A stretch of DNA of 64,000 nucleotides from Bemisia tabaci. Lineage: Eukaryota; Arthropoda; Insecta; Hemiptera; Aleyrodidae. Positions 10,056 to 21,559 of the stretch are shown here, piece by piece. Within the stretch, counting starts at the first letter, position 1, and every line of letters starts with the position of its first letter. The DNA lies in assembly GCF_918797505.1 (NCBI RefSeq), contig NC_092802.1, positions 20,915,883 to 20,979,882 of the forward strand. The letters run 5' to 3'. The translations under genes and the position numbers were made by a program. The notes beneath the pieces were generated by a model that made no database searches, had not been told where the DNA came from, and was given only the letters and a program-made list of their open reading frames with translations.

Positions 10056-10760
10056 GGGTGGTATCAAAAATTCTACCATACTACTTGTAGAATAAAAAGA
10101 ATTGCATGTTCAAAATTTCCATCATAGGCGGATCCATGCACATTTCAAACGGAGGGGCCGGAGTTGGGGGTTCGGGGGGCTTCTTCCAGGAAATTTTCGA
10201 AATTTTAAAGCATCATGCAGTTTCCTGTCAATTTCGTCATGGAGAATAATTATCGAATACAAGCGACCTTTCTTCTTTCTTCCTCTGTTCTTTCCTTCTA
10301 TCCCTTTTTCTTCCTGCTTTTTTTCTGACGAACGGGAGAGGGCTTACGCCCCTTCCCCCCCCCCCCCTTAGATCCGCCTATACTATCAATCAAAGAAACA
10401 TGAACAGTTTAAAGGGACGCACTGGGTCCTCTTATATTTCTTACCAAGCGGTCAAGTCTCCAGGATTGTACCAAGTGGTCAAAAAATAACCGTCGTGCTA
10501 TTCATAGAATAAAAAGTCTTACGTATGCAAACTTTCCGTTAGAGACATGAGCTGTTAAGAGGGACACCGGGTCCTCCTATATTTCTTACCGAGCGTTTAA
10601 GTCTCCAAGATTATATGCAGTGGTAGAAAAATTACCGTCGTTCTGTTCGTAAAAGATCTCACATATTCGAATTTTCCATCAAAGCAGAGCTGTTTGGAGG
10701 GCCACAAGTTCCTTTTATATTTCTCACCTAGCGTTTAAGTCTCCAAGATTATATGGAGTA
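10056..10760 (+). repeat. Family G imperfect tandem array, unit about 140 bp
   Basis: The block ATATTTCTTACC(G/A)AGCGTTTAAGTCTCC, then a GTCGT(G/T)CT stretch and GAATTTTCCATC, recurs about three times between 10436 and 10760. A partial unit around 10060-10130 precedes it. The units have diverged, so the array is old. A C-rich run and pyrimidine-rich stretch (10260-10370) interrupt it. Confidence 0.6.
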
Positions 10761-11002
10761 ATCTAAACGTACTTACACTATATCGGAAATGATGGATTCG
10801 GCTGTGAAAATAGATTTGTTTATCGATAGCGTTCAAAGGTATTATGTCATTGTTTGAATCCAAGACTATATTTGTGTCGAATAAAGTTCGTCAAGTAAAA
10901 AAAAACTACTAAAATTTCCAGTTGGAAACTTCGTTGAAATGTAGTTATGTTCTTTTGTAAAATTGGATTGATCGTTCCACTGAAAACTTTGTGTTAGACT
11001 CA

Positions 11003-11210
11003 CACTGGTAAAAAAGCAGCTTGGATTAAGAGTCCAGACTCTTAAAAACATTGACAAGAAAAAATATTCTTGATTCAATCGGATTTTTCCTTGAATCGAA
11101 GAGCCAAGCCTCTTGATTTGAGCGGATTTCCATTTGAATCAAAAGTATTTTTTCTTATCGATGTTTTTAAAAGTCTGGACTCTAGATCCAAGCTACTTTT
11201 TTCTACCAGA
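11003..11210. mobile_element. Family A MITE, divergent subfamily
   Basis: Ends CACTGGTAAAAAAGCAGCTT and TCTACCAGAG with the family body (AGAGTCCAGACTCTTAAAAA, ACAAGAAAAAATA). Subterminal sequence reads GCAGCTTGGA instead of CACATTGGA, a feature partly shared with 35451-35982. Confidence 0.75.
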
Positions 11211-11628
11211 GCAGGATTGCTAGTCAGTTGTGTCCAAACATTTCGAGAAGCGCTGGGACCTTGTTTTTGGCCAAAAAAGTAACTGGAGCGGTGGATCAAA
11301 GATTACGGCCCCGAATTTATCATGTAACGAGCGTTTAGAGGATTCGAGAACGGTTGGATCGTGCCTTATTTGATCAAATTGGCGGATAATAAAAACCTCG
11401 GACCATGATTCGATCTTCGTTCAAAGAACGTGACATTCGTACCGTCACGTTCGTCATGAGATGATACACGATCACCGGAGGAGGACAATGCAAGGTGGCG
11501 TCTATTCGCAACAGACGTTTTCTTAAGGCGTATGAAGAGGTTTTAGGAGGACCCAGACATTTTCGCGCTAATAGTGGTAATCTTGAAGAGTACGAGGACT
11601 GTGTGACCTATTGAACGATTGCGTCCTG

Positions 11629-11856
11629 CGCTGGAAGAAAAAACACATAGGATCTAGAGTCCAGACTATTAAGAACATCGACAAGAAAAAATACTCTTGA
11701 TTCAATCGAATTTTTGCTTAAATCGAGAACCAAGCCTCTTAATTTGAGCGAATTTCCTTTTGATTTTAGCTTAAATCTGATTGAATCAAGAGTATTTTTT
11801 CTCGTCAATGTTTTCAAGAGTCTGGACTCTAGATCCAATGTGGTTTTTTTCCAGTG
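11629..11856. mobile_element. Family A MITE (first in the tandem array)
   Basis: Ends CGCTGGAAGAAAAAACACAT and TTTTTTTCCAGTG. The 19 bp TATTGAACGATTGCGTCCT stand on both sides (11609-11627 and 11857-11875). That is longer than a transposon target duplication and reflects the tandem structure. Confidence 0.82.
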
Positions 11857-12136
11857 TATTGAACGATTGCGTCCTAAATAAGGTGTATCAAAACATCGAG
11901 ACTAGCTTATGCGATGTCTTCTGAACAGCAAATATCTGAAAATGAAATGCTTTTTCTACTGGCATGCACCAATCCATCGGAAAATCGCTCTTTCCCAAGG
12001 AAATCCTGTTCCTGAAGGAGAAATCCTGGGGAAAACTTTGATTTCTGGAAAATGCTAGGAACGAATAAAACTGATGATTCTCTCCAATTTAGCGCTGAAA
12101 ATCTATGGTGCACCATATTCCCTGATCCTTGCCTCA

Positions 12137-12371
12137 CACTGGAAAAAAAAAAAAAAAAACACATTGGATCTAGAGTTCAGACTCTTAAAACATCGACAAG
12201 AAAAAATACTCTTGATTCAATCGGATTTTTGCTTAAATCGAGAACCAAGCCTCTTAATTTGAGCGGATTTCCTTTTGATTTAAGCAAAAATCTGATTGAA
12301 TCAGGAGTATTTTTTCTTGTCAATGCTATCAAGAGTCTGGATTCTAGATCCAATGTGGATTTTTTCCAGTG
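12137..12371. mobile_element. Family A MITE (second in the tandem array)
   Basis: CACTGG at 12137, long A run, full foldback body, CCAGTG at 12366-12371. The flank CCTTGCCTCA is identical to that of the next copy, so these two arose by duplication. Confidence 0.85.
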
Positions 12372-12651
12372 TTTCGAACGATTGCGTCCTAAATAAGGTG
12401 TATCAAAACACGGGCACTAGCTTATGCGATGTCTTCTGAACAGCAAATATCTGAAAATGAAATGCGTTTTCTACTGGCATGCACCAATCCATCGGAAAAT
12501 CGCTCTTTCCCAAGGAAATCCTGTTCCTGAAGGAGAAATCCTGGGGAAAACTTTGATTTCTGGAAAATGCTATGAACGGATAAAACTGATGATATTCTCC
12601 AATTTAGCGCTGAAAATCTATGGTGCACCATATTCCCTGATCCTTGCCTCA

Positions 12652-12876
12652 CACTGGAGAAAACACATTGGATCTGGAGTCCAGATTCTTAAAAACATCG
12701 ACAAGAAAAAATACTCTTGTTTCAATCGGATTTAAGCTTAAATCAAGAACCTAGCCTCTTAATTTCAGCGGATTTCCTTTTGAATTAAGCTTAAATCTGA
12801 TTGAATCGAGAGTCCTTTTTCTTGTCAATTTTTTCAAGAGTCTGGACTCTAGATCCAAGGTGTGTTTTTTTCCAGT
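12652..12876. mobile_element. Family A MITE (third in the tandem array)
   Basis: CACTGGAGAAAACACATTGG at the left, TTCCAGTG at the right. The body carries GGATTTAAGCTTAAATC rather than the shorter loop of the preceding copy. The copies have therefore diverged or exchanged sequence since duplication. Confidence 0.82.
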
Positions 12877-12889
12877 GTAGGTTACAGGA

Positions 12890-13390
12890 CCGAACAGAAA
12901 TTTCGATGACCCTCGTGACCCCTCGGCCACCTTCCCGTGCTTTTCCTCGCAGTGTCAAGTCGCGCGGTACATACCTCCTTCGAAGAGCATCTGCGACCTC
13001 AATGACCCCTGATTACGGGCCACACGTGACGCACCACGCACCGTGCGCGACGCATCGCATCGCTCGACGCCGCCGCGTCATAATTTGCATCATAAAGACG
13101 CGGCACCCGAAACTCGGTCCTCCTCCGCCTCCATAACTGGGTCATACCCGCGGGGGCGGGAGGCGGGGGGGGGGGCGGTGTCGAACTGGATACTTTCATT
13201 GACACCCGAGGAAGTTCCGTCCGTAGAGACGAACCACGGCGGCGGCGGCGGCGGCGCGGCGCTTTTCCGCTCTGGTTTCCTGCCTGCCTGGTGATCCAGA
13301 TACGACCTCCTCGCCGCCCGTCCACACCGAATTTATGCGTCGGCGCTGATATTTTCATCGATAACCACGCCGCTACGTTGCCGGGTTTCC
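12890..13390. other. CpG-rich island with an octamer motif
   Basis: High GC with GGC/GCC runs (13230-13260) and a G run near 13170. It contains ATAATTTGCATCAT near 13081, which includes the POU octamer ATTTGCAT. Frames on both strands are GC by-products. Candidate intronic regulatory DNA; the function is inference. Confidence 0.4.
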
Positions 13391-13924
13391 AGGTTGGACT
13401 TCTACGTTCACAGAAAAAACAAGCGGGAAAGTTCTAATACTGTCGTATTGGGAAAGGGCTCAGGTGTTAGTCAATGTATTTGGTGAAGAAAGGAAGTATA
13501 AACTCCATCGACTTGGCTGGGAAATGGAAATAAAACATCAGCTGATAGCTAACAAAGGTTACCAAGGAAACCGTAAACGCGTTTTTTCGTTTCCCGAAAA
13601 TGATATTCACCGTTGAGCTCATCAGGCGCGTTTTTTTTAGGCTTCATTTCAGTTCAACGATCAATTTCGATAAGAATTACTCTACCGCTAAGACATTTTC
13701 TTATAGACAAACGATCGAAACTACCTGCGCATTACGTTTAAAAGCATAAAATACAGTTTTCACAGCTTTATTTATTTTAAAAATGGACCCCCCCCCCCTC
13801 AAAAAAAAAGCCTACACATCGATGAGCTGGTGCGCCATTTAAACGAATTAGCACTAGTATACTAGTACTCTAGAGGCAAGTCGAAATCAAAAAGCGCTGC
13901 CTATCGGCTGAGCGCTTAAAAGTT
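13391..13924. other. No recognisable feature
   Basis: AT-rich unique sequence with a C run (about 13789-13798). No supported gene. Confidence 0.4.
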
Positions 13925-14071
13925 ACGGGCTATATAGACATACCGTCCGTTCCGGGCTCAGAGGCCGAAAGTTCCGGGTGCTGGAGCCGTAGCTTCGACT
14001 GCTCCGGGTGCTACATCCGGGACTTTCGGCCTCTGAGCCAGGAGCGCGGACGGTATGTCTGTATAGCCCGT
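13925..14071. mobile_element. Family J GC-rich palindromic element
   Basis: Arms ACGGGCTATATAGACATACC and complement, then CTCAGAGGCCGAAAGT and complement, enclose a short loop. The total is 147 bp. Flanks AAGTT and AAGTA may be a decayed duplication. It is unusual among the AT-rich MITEs in being about 55-60% GC. No second copy in the window. Confidence 0.55.
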
Positions 14072-14783
14072 AAGTACGGCTTCCACGGCCGGAGTTTCTT
14101 TTTCAGTGTGAAATATTTCTGCCATTGCAGGGGAAAACCCCCATTAAATTACGATTATTCACTGTGGTTGCTGGTAGCCCTTTGTGACTCACGCTTGATT
14201 TCACTGAGACGTTTTCCGATTTTCACCCAGCGAGGTAAAGTTACCATTGAAATTGGTAAAACCGGGGACTGATGATCAGTAACTGTCATTTGCTTAGGCC
14301 AAAATCGATCTCCTCCAGGATTTCTGTAATTCCAGCGTTTTTTGATAATAAACGGTCTACTCAGGAGAGATGGTTATTGAATTTCGTTCAATGATAAATG
14401 TTACTGAGTTTTTGATAAACCTCTTCTGATAAAAAAAAATGGAGCTACAACAATCCAAAATTTCGGCCCCGGGGCCTTGATGACATGCCTTCTTAATCGC
14501 CAATCTTAACGCACAGTTTTCCAAAATAAAGCATATTCAGCCTGTGGACTATCGGCTACTACTACTGATGAAACTGAGTATTTAAATTGTGATGCTACTT
14601 GACAACATTGGAGAGCACCTGAGAATTAAAATCACCGTAGCGCCACGAACCACTGAGCTGCATCGCTATTTCTCGAAAATTACAAGAATAATCAGCATCA
14701 TCGCCTAGTTAAGAGTTAGGAGTCGTTTCCCCGTTATCTTAGATTGAAGATGGACGTGGAGTAAAAATCAATAATACGTGGGG
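14072..14783. other. No recognisable feature
   Basis: Unique-looking AT-rich sequence, no supported gene or repeat. Confidence 0.4.
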
Positions 14784-15056
14784 CCAGCGGGCTAATTATT
14801 GAAATGGATAGACAAAGCGATAGACAAAGAAGACACAGGGAGTATGGAGCGATCCTATTGGTTGAAATGCATGGTTTCTATAGACTAAGGGAGGAAATGA
14901 TGGACTAACTATAGGGTCTCTCGTCGAGTGCTGTTAGTTCGTCTATTACCTACCTCCTTTGTCTATTGCAACCACTCGCTTTCATCAATAGGATCCCTCC
15001 ACATCCCTTTTGTCTTCTTTGTCCGTAGCTTTGTCAATTAATTTCAATAATCGCAG
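14784..15056. mobile_element. Family E foldback element, copy 1
   Basis: Inverted ends GCGGGCTAATTATTGAAATG with GATAGACAAAGCGATAGACA and their complement. The body has GGATCCTATTGGTTGAAA-type arms and GTCTCTCGTCGAG. It is about 273 bp. Other copies: 32492-32766, 51545-51826 and partial ones at 32858-33036 and 62858-63038. Confidence 0.75.
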
Positions 15057-15169
15057 ATCCCTTCAGGATGCACCGAGGCTTAATATCAATCGGAGGTCAA
15101 GAGAAAACTCAGGAATTCTGTCAAATAACTTGGCAGTTGCTTATATGTATTTTGAAGACTTGTAAAGTT

Positions 15170-15265
15170 CACGGAAAAAATAGGATGGTCGTCATAACCA
15201 GCGGCTGGTTAAAAATACGCCAGCCATTGTGCGGCGGCTACGACGACTATCCAATTTTTTCCGTG
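15170..15265. mobile_element. Family Q 96-bp palindromic micro-element
   Basis: Arms CACGGAAAAAATAGGATGGT and CACGGAAAAAATTGGATAGT (inverted) match at about 26 of 30 positions. The centre has its own GGCTGG/CCAGCC hairpin. The ends (CACGG followed by an A run) echo the CACTGG families. Confidence 0.5.
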
Positions 15266-16538
15266 TTTTGCACGGTTTTTAGCAGCAAGTATTGTTTTTC
15301 AATACTTTGGACGTAAAGATTGATCAAACGGCAAATTTTAATTCAGTCTTACTAATAATCATAGAAGAGATTTTGTTGTTGCTCATTTTTATTACATGTC
15401 AACCATAGGAATCATTTTTGCTATTGTGGGAGGATATATTTACTGATTTCCCTTGGTTCTGGGTGTGTTTTAGATTGTGCTTTCTTTTTTTGTTATTTTT
15501 TTTGAAATAAGAATGGTGGGAATCAGAGTAATTACTCTTTACCGTTTTTGTTGACTACGCCCAAAAACTAGTAAAATCTGACGATCGGTATTCGGTGGGC
15601 TGAGAAAAAATGTATTTCAAAGTAATTAAAAAAAACGAAAGTATTATTAAGTGAGTCAACACGGCAAAATCGGAATAGCTATAATTTGAAATTCACGGAG
15701 AGTGACAGTTCACAGACTTTGCCAACGTTCAACTGAATATGTCACGTAAAATTGACAGAGTTATGTGAGCCACGAAAGAATTTCACTTAATCTGTGAATA
15801 AATGAAGCGGGAATTATTGCGATTTTGACGTTTAGAGCCAATTAACTTCACTCACCGCCGCGCCGCCCGTCCTTCTTGTATGTTCTGAACCGAAAAATTT
15901 CAGAGTGAATATTTTCCTCGTTGAGGTAAATAACATTTTTGCGCATTGCCAAGGTTTTTCTACATTAAATGCCAAAAATGCGGATGGGCTGGAGAGAAAT
16001 GATAATAGCAGAACTTTTAAGCGATCGATTTGCCCAAAAATACCATCATTCCAACAGCACCATTCTGTCATCGTAATTCCAATCAGGAAATTGAAAACTC
16101 GCACGTTATGCACGGCTTTTTCTCACATAAATTCAAGTTAGTGTAGTGTGCTTGTTGTAATTTCTTCAATCTTACATAACCAAAAAAAAAAACAGCTTTT
16201 TTCAACCCTTACGTGGAAATTAGTCAAGCTATAGGTACGATTCTATGGTACTGAAAGGGTTACCCAAACTGTAACTTCTTTTCATTATCATTCTTAGCGC
16301 TTACTAGAAGCTGACGGAAGACCCCGATCTTCGAATTTGCCCGGAAACTTACCGATTTGATCGAGTACTTGCAGACTTTTTACAGAAATTTACAAACTAG
16401 CATACAACTGCAGACTCAGAACTTTAGAAAATTGCATTAAATTACGATCATTTTACGGGCTATAAGACTCATTTATTGAAATTACGAACTTCCCAATGAC
16501 CTTACGAACTTCAAAAATCCTTTGCACATTCTGCACTC
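15266..16538. other. No recognisable feature
   Basis: AT-rich sequence. Frames at 15832-16113 (minus) and 15905-16141 (plus) overlap each other and show no domain. Confidence 0.4.
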
Positions 16539-16766
16539 CACTGGAAAAAAAAACACATTGGATCTAGAGTCCAGACTCTTGAAAACATTGGCAAGAAAAA
16601 ATATTCTTGATTCAATCGGATGTTTGCTTGAATCAAAACGAAATCCGCTCAAATTAAGAGGCTTGGTTCTTGATTTAAGCTTAAATCTGATTGAATCAAG
16701 AGCACTTTTTCTTGTCGATGTTTTTAAGAGTCTGGACTCTAGATCCAATGTGTTTTTTTTCCAGTG
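16539..16766. mobile_element. Family A MITE
   Basis: CACTGGAAAAAAAAACACAT at the left, TTTTTTTTCCAGTG at the right, with the full 228-bp foldback body. Confidence 0.85.
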
Positions 16767-17659
16767 TGCTACAAAATGAGCCTCCAATTTTATTGGATTT
16801 ACATCTTAGCAGTGCAGAAAATACAGTTTTTCCAAGGGTCTGATGCTTGTAACGGCCGACTGGAAAACAAGACGCAGAGGTTACTGCACCGAGCGTGGTG
16901 TGGTCAGAGACCGCAGATTATTCTAATCAAACGATCAATCCCTCCGCAAACTGCTAATTATTGACGAGCCTCCTCAACCAGATCGCGTAGCCTTGCGGTG
17001 ATTCGATCGTTTTGCGAGTTGGGATTAACATGCAGTTTTCCACTACACGTTATCATTATGTCTGAACAAGGGCCTCGACTACTCTTCAAATTGAAACTCC
17101 ATCTTGTCAGGACGTTTGTATTCAGCGCGAGCTGGCGATTAAGGAAAAAAAACCATTATAGTAGCCCTTACACTGCTCATGGTTGATTTTCAAGCCAGAC
17201 TTCTAGTTTTTGTCACATTTAGATGAGTCTGCTTGACAAGGTAGATATGACTTATACTTACAGACATGGAATTTCATCTCATTCTATAATAAAACTAGGG
17301 GGCATAGCCCCCTAGTATTATAATTTTCGTTATAAAAGTATATAAAAGTCATAAATTTCGTTATAAAAGTTTTTTTTGGGAAGTTTCATGAAATTCTGTA
17401 TCTCTCTGCCTCTCTGGGAAGAGATGGTTTATCTTTCTTTCCTTGTTATTCATACCGTCACAAAAAATTCGAACTCTGATTTACGGCGCATCGAGGGGCA
17501 AAAATTGTTTTTTTCAGTCGGAAGACTGGAGTCGTTGAGAAAAATCAAAATTTAATTAACCGCCGCGTAATTATGCGAGCTATTAGCCGTTTCCTTGCCA
17601 TTTCGTGAGAATATTCCTCGTGTTAAAAACCTAAAATCATCGCGCCCGGCGCGTCGTCA
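16767..17659. other. Mostly featureless; contains one strong hairpin
   Basis: Unique sequence. Around 16840-16990 there is a mixed-GC stretch with ACTGCTAATTATTGACGAGC, resembling conserved noncoding DNA. The hairpin at 17294-17316 is listed separately. Confidence 0.4.
17294..17316. repeat. Perfect 10-bp-arm hairpin ACTAGGGGGC/GCCCCCTAGT
   Basis: Loop ATA; the arms extend imperfectly into ATAATA/TATTAT. A GC hairpin next to CTAGT in AT-rich DNA resembles Helitron 3' ends, but no matching 5' end or copy was seen. Confidence 0.4.
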
Positions 17660-17786
17660 AATCGTCGCTTCACTGACACAAGGCGCACCTTTGTTTCTGC
17701 ATGAATCCTAGAGAGCATAAAGTTATACGGAGACCAGGGCTCAAGTGAAAGTTTAGATACGCCCTTACAGTATAGGAGTGACGAAA
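17660..17786. mobile_element. Family M inverted-repeat element, copy 1
   Basis: Ends ATCGTCGCTTCACTGACACA and CAGTATAGGAGTGACGAAAT are inverted relatives. The centre carries TTTCTGCATGAATCC and AGGGCTCAAG. Clearer copies lie at 45811-45940 and 63062-63206. Confidence 0.55.
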
Positions 17787-17872
17787 TGATTGAGCCTGAG
17801 AATGGACAAAAAAACCGAGAAGAACACTGTTAATTGACGAGTATCTGTGACACAGCAGCTCCTCTGCTGCCG

Positions 17873-18104
17873 CACAGTGGATCGAGTCAACAGGGGAGGT
17901 CGTGCAAAATTTGGTAACTGTAAGCGCTTAGAACTCCGTTTATACGAGACTTTGAGGTTCTTAAAGTGGTTCCATTGGTTTCCTCGTGAATTTTTTTTTC
18001 AGCAACACCCCTCAAAATTTAAAATATGACGAATTAAACATCGAAATTTGGAGTTTTAATAAAAATTTCATGTCCGACCTCTCTGATTGACTCGATCCAC
18101 TGTA
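17873..18104 (+). mobile_element. Family F Transib-like MITE, copy 3
   Basis: CACAGTGGATCGAGTCAACA at the left, GATCCACTGTA at the right (last G changed to A). TGCCG flanks both ends (17868-17872 and 18105-18109). The body matches the other copies (AACTCCGTTTATAC, CCATTGGTTTCCTCG, AACACCCCTCAAAATTTAAA). Confidence 0.82.
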
Positions 18105-18109
18105 TGCCG

Positions 18110-19369
18110 TAGAGAAGAGTAATGCGTTTTCTTTGAGACAGCGTTTAAAACGACGCTCCTCTTTGAATGATAGAAAATTAGAGGGTGAAATTTCCCTTTC
18201 GAGAATCTTACTTGATGTTGCTCTCTAACAGAGAATAAATTAGATAATTTTGCTTCTTCTACATATCGTGCAGCAACACTACGCACAAAAATGCACTTTC
18301 TTTGCTCGTAATTCATACAAATTTAAAATAAAAAAAATGGTTTTCAAGTTTCACGATAATTGGTACATTGGATGACACACTACACGAGTACATGGTGTCC
18401 ATAAATATGCAAGAGTTCTTAATAGACTAAATCAAGCAGTAGAGAACCATGCCACATTATTTTTTTTTCTTTTGGGAAGAGAGGGGTATTTATTTTCAAC
18501 CTTCACAAAGCGTACGTTTTCTCCTGACAAAATTCAAATTCGGGAAAAAATATTTATATGTGAGTATAAGGATTGGCGCATAGCTTTAATATCAAGTTTT
18601 GAGAAGGAATAAAACAGAAAATCTCTATTCCTCCGTGTCAAAACGTTGTTGAACGGTTTTTCACTGCAGAATTCGGTCCAATACAAGCCAATTTTGTGTG
18701 TCATCTATATTAAAAATGTATGCATTGCATAAGAGAAACGCTTACATTTTTGTCAATGCTAATATTATGCAATATCATGTATATTTTTCGGCAAATTTGC
18801 GCTTGAGCAATCGTAAAATTTTCCTGAAAAAAAAATCAGTAAATTTTATAGTCATACTGCCATAACAGCTGACGATTAAGTTGCTTTATCAATGGTGTGC
18901 AATAAGAACCTAATAATACGCATTTCATATTTTAGTAGATTCTTTCTCCTATGATGGTACGCATTTTGGTCGTTTGCCTAAGACAAAATCAACGATCAAA
19001 TTGATAACTTGACGACAAACCTGGCAACTGATTATTCCTAAGTCGGAAGCGATATTACTTATTAGGTCCAGTGTTGCGATATAAAAATGAAAATGAATAC
19101 CAAAATACAGTAAGCATTCTATTTTTGGTACACAACTTGGCAACGTGTCCAGTCCTTGACTCTTTATCCGACGGCGGAAAGAACGGAGAAAATGCCATCG
19201 CATTAAATTTTTTGGCGCTAATTGCGACTTCGGTTCAGAGGTTTTAATGATTCCTCGCTTCGAATGAGGCGAGTGCAAAAAATCACTACGTCAACGACAA
19301 AAATGTTGTATTTGTGGTTGATTTCAATCTAGTCCGAATACTTGCTGGAGGTCCGGGTGGAAAACATTC
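18110..19369. other. No recognisable feature
   Basis: AT-rich unique sequence. The minus frame 18949-19278 (109 codons) has no domain and no matching copy elsewhere in the window. Confidence 0.4.
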
Positions 19370-19620
19370 TAATTTTTGTCCTATACCTTTGTGGACAGTA
19401 GGGTCTGTTGCCCACAATACACCATGAAAAATCACCTTTCTGCATAGGAAAACCAATGGCATGTATGTTGTTTCTAAAATGAGCCAGAAATAGTGGCTCC
19501 TTATGCCGAAATGTGGTCCATATAAGATAGACTTCACTTCTTTCATCGACACAATACGATTTATAACCCAAGCGAAGAATTTGAAGAACTGCACATCTGC
19601 TAAAAAATTTCCGAACGGAT
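19370..19620 (-). other. Family V dispersed sequence with a protein-like stretch, copy 1
   Basis: On the minus strand this is recognisably related to plus-strand 30980-31190. One frame gives HFGIRSHYFWLIL here against HFAIRNQYFVLIL there, and CTTCAAATTCTTCGC aligns with CTTCAAATAGTATAT. Two overlapping frames are open, so the coding frame is unsure. It could be a decayed transposon or retroelement gene or a noncoding repeat; no known family was recognised. Confidence 0.4.
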
Positions 19621-19914
19621 GCACTTCGACTAAAAATCATTAGACTACATAGATCATACTAATTTGACGACGTCCGTTTTTTTTTTATCTTATCCAAGCT
19701 GAATGATTTGTTTCTTTCCGCAGTAATGTGATTCAATTTATGAGCGATCCCTAGGAGGCTCGGGAAAGGAACGACCTGTTAATTGTTGAGAGCTTTAAAA
19801 TCACTTAGTCGATTCTCGTTCTGGTTGCTAATGCCCCAAAACACCCGGCAATTAAACGCCCAGTTAGGGTATGTGGTCGAATATTATTCCAGAATTAATT
19901 TTCGCTTCCCGCCG

Positions 19915-20146
19915 CACCGTGGATCGAGTCAATTGGAGAGGTCGGGAAAAAGTTGGAATTTTAAAACGCTTATGACTTCGTTGATACAAAATTTTGAGGT
20001 TCTAAAAGCGGTTCCATTGGTTTCCTCGAGAAATTTTCTACTAGAAGCACCCCTTAAAGTTTAAAATGCGACGTATTAAACATCAAAATTTGCAATTTGA
20101 GTAAAAAAATAATAACCGACGTCTCCCATTGACTCTTGCCACTGTG
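19915..20146 (+). mobile_element. Family F Transib-like MITE, copy 4
   Basis: CACCGTGGATCGAGTCAATT at the left, CCACTGTG at the right, with CGCCG flanking both ends (19910-19914 and 20147-20151). Same length (232 bp) and body as copy 3. Confidence 0.82.
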
Positions 20147-20151
20147 CGCCG

Positions 20152-21222
20152 GCCGGCAAATGTACAAAAAGCAATGAGAGGATATACATATACTACGGAA
20201 GCGCCTTTTTTCAGTTAAGTCGTTGGGTGTGAGAAAGAGCAATTTTTCAACCGGTCATGCCATTAATCCGGTCCAGGAGATGGATTGGCTCATTAAATTA
20301 AAGAGTCGTTATGTTGCGCAAATTTTTGCAAATGGACGAGAAGCCTTAAAATAATTGGATCCGTCCACACAGAGGGACTTTTGAAGAACCTCGCAATTGC
20401 GAAAGCACTCTGAAGGAGTATATGCTGTTTCTTTAGAAAATCTCTCTTGGGATATTAAGCTTTCCTGTTTGATGATGCCGATAAAAAAATCTTCCTTTCT
20501 CTCCTGTAGCCCTCTTGTTTTCTACCTCTATACCACACTTCTTCATTCACTTAGGAAGATTTCAGTTTTCAGGAGCCTGGCCTGATCTTGACAATTGAAG
20601 TCGATGGGTTCAGTTACAGGGACAATTTGTGTCTTTGATCTATTGGAACGTTCTTCCTACCGCGGATAAATCGAACCAAAATAAGTGGTCCTAACACTTT
20701 TTTCTTATTATAGAAATAAAAGGTAAAGAAAATTGAACGATGAAGTTAATAATAATAATGATATGAATTCAAAGAATATTGAATAAAATATTACTAAAGA
20801 AAAAAAAAATTAGGGCAAAAATTAGGCAAAATATCCCTTTTGAAAGTATATTTAAAAAAAGCGTCAATTAAGAGTTGCCGCGCCCTTAACTCAGGCGCAG
20901 ACCCCCTCCCCTCAAAGCGTTGCATATTTTACAGTCTTTGAATTTGTCAAGTGCAAATTAGGGGCCTGAAGCCACCCCCCCCCCCCCAATGCCCATCCTC
21001 TTCGATATTTGCAACATAATTCTTAGGCGCCACCACGTTAATTTAAAGTTTTACGAGAGATGCACGCATTACGGCCCATTTGACGTCCGAACGCAAATTT
21101 GCCAAATCATCTTTCATTCAATGGAAATTCCTTGGAAACATGAAAGCTCTACGCACAAAATGGCAACATCGCTCGGTATTGCAGCTACTAAAAAGTGACG
21201 GTACGCGGTTCCGAAGTATGCT
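20152..21222. other. No recognisable feature
   Basis: AT-rich with a C run (about 20972-20985). The stretch 20265-20340 has mixed GC with GGCTCATTAAATTAAAG, possibly conserved noncoding DNA. Confidence 0.4.
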
Positions 21223-21353
21223 AATTGGGCGTATTTCTGCCAAACGGAACTATGTGCGTGATGACATGAGCCCTGAGACCCATAAGAATACATGCGTGAC
21301 AGGGCTCACGTCATGATTCACATAATTCTCTTCGGCAGATATACGTCCAATTG
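21223..21353. mobile_element. Family L inverted-repeat element, copy 1
   Basis: Ends AATTGGGCGTATTTCTGCCA and, inverted, CAATTGGACGTATATCTGCC. The arms continue through GGAACTATGTGCGTGATGAC and AGCCCTG. The centre reads GACCCATAAGAATACATGCG. Confidence 0.72.
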
Positions 21354-21559
21354 CCCGTCTCAGAGATTCCGAATTACTCGCAGTCGCCCAGAAATTCCGC
21401 GTTCCTTGTCTGGAATGCCGAATTGTGTTACGGGCGCAATTTGAGCGCCTCCAGAATTGAATGTTTGACGAGGAAGAGATACAGCGTTGCCACTGCCAGA
21501 CGAACCAAACGGTTAAAACTTTCCGTTTTACTTCGGGTTACTTTGCGAGCTAACCGCAT

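Larger units (their letters stand above)
11609..12876 (+). repeat. Tandem duplication of flank plus MITE, ~515-bp unit
   Basis: GAACGATTGCGTCCT occurs at 11613, 11861 and 12376. The segment from the second occurrence (flank of about 275 bp plus a family A element) is repeated at an offset of 515 bp with high identity. The flank GCTTATGCGATGTCTTCTGA through CCTTGCCTCA is unique apart from this pair. The array therefore alternates A element, flank, A element, flank, A element. Confidence 0.8.

Noticed and set aside
11609..12876. Regular direct repeats that could suggest a CRISPR-like array
   Set aside because: Repeats are MITE plus flank of 515 bp in a eukaryotic context with no cas genes.
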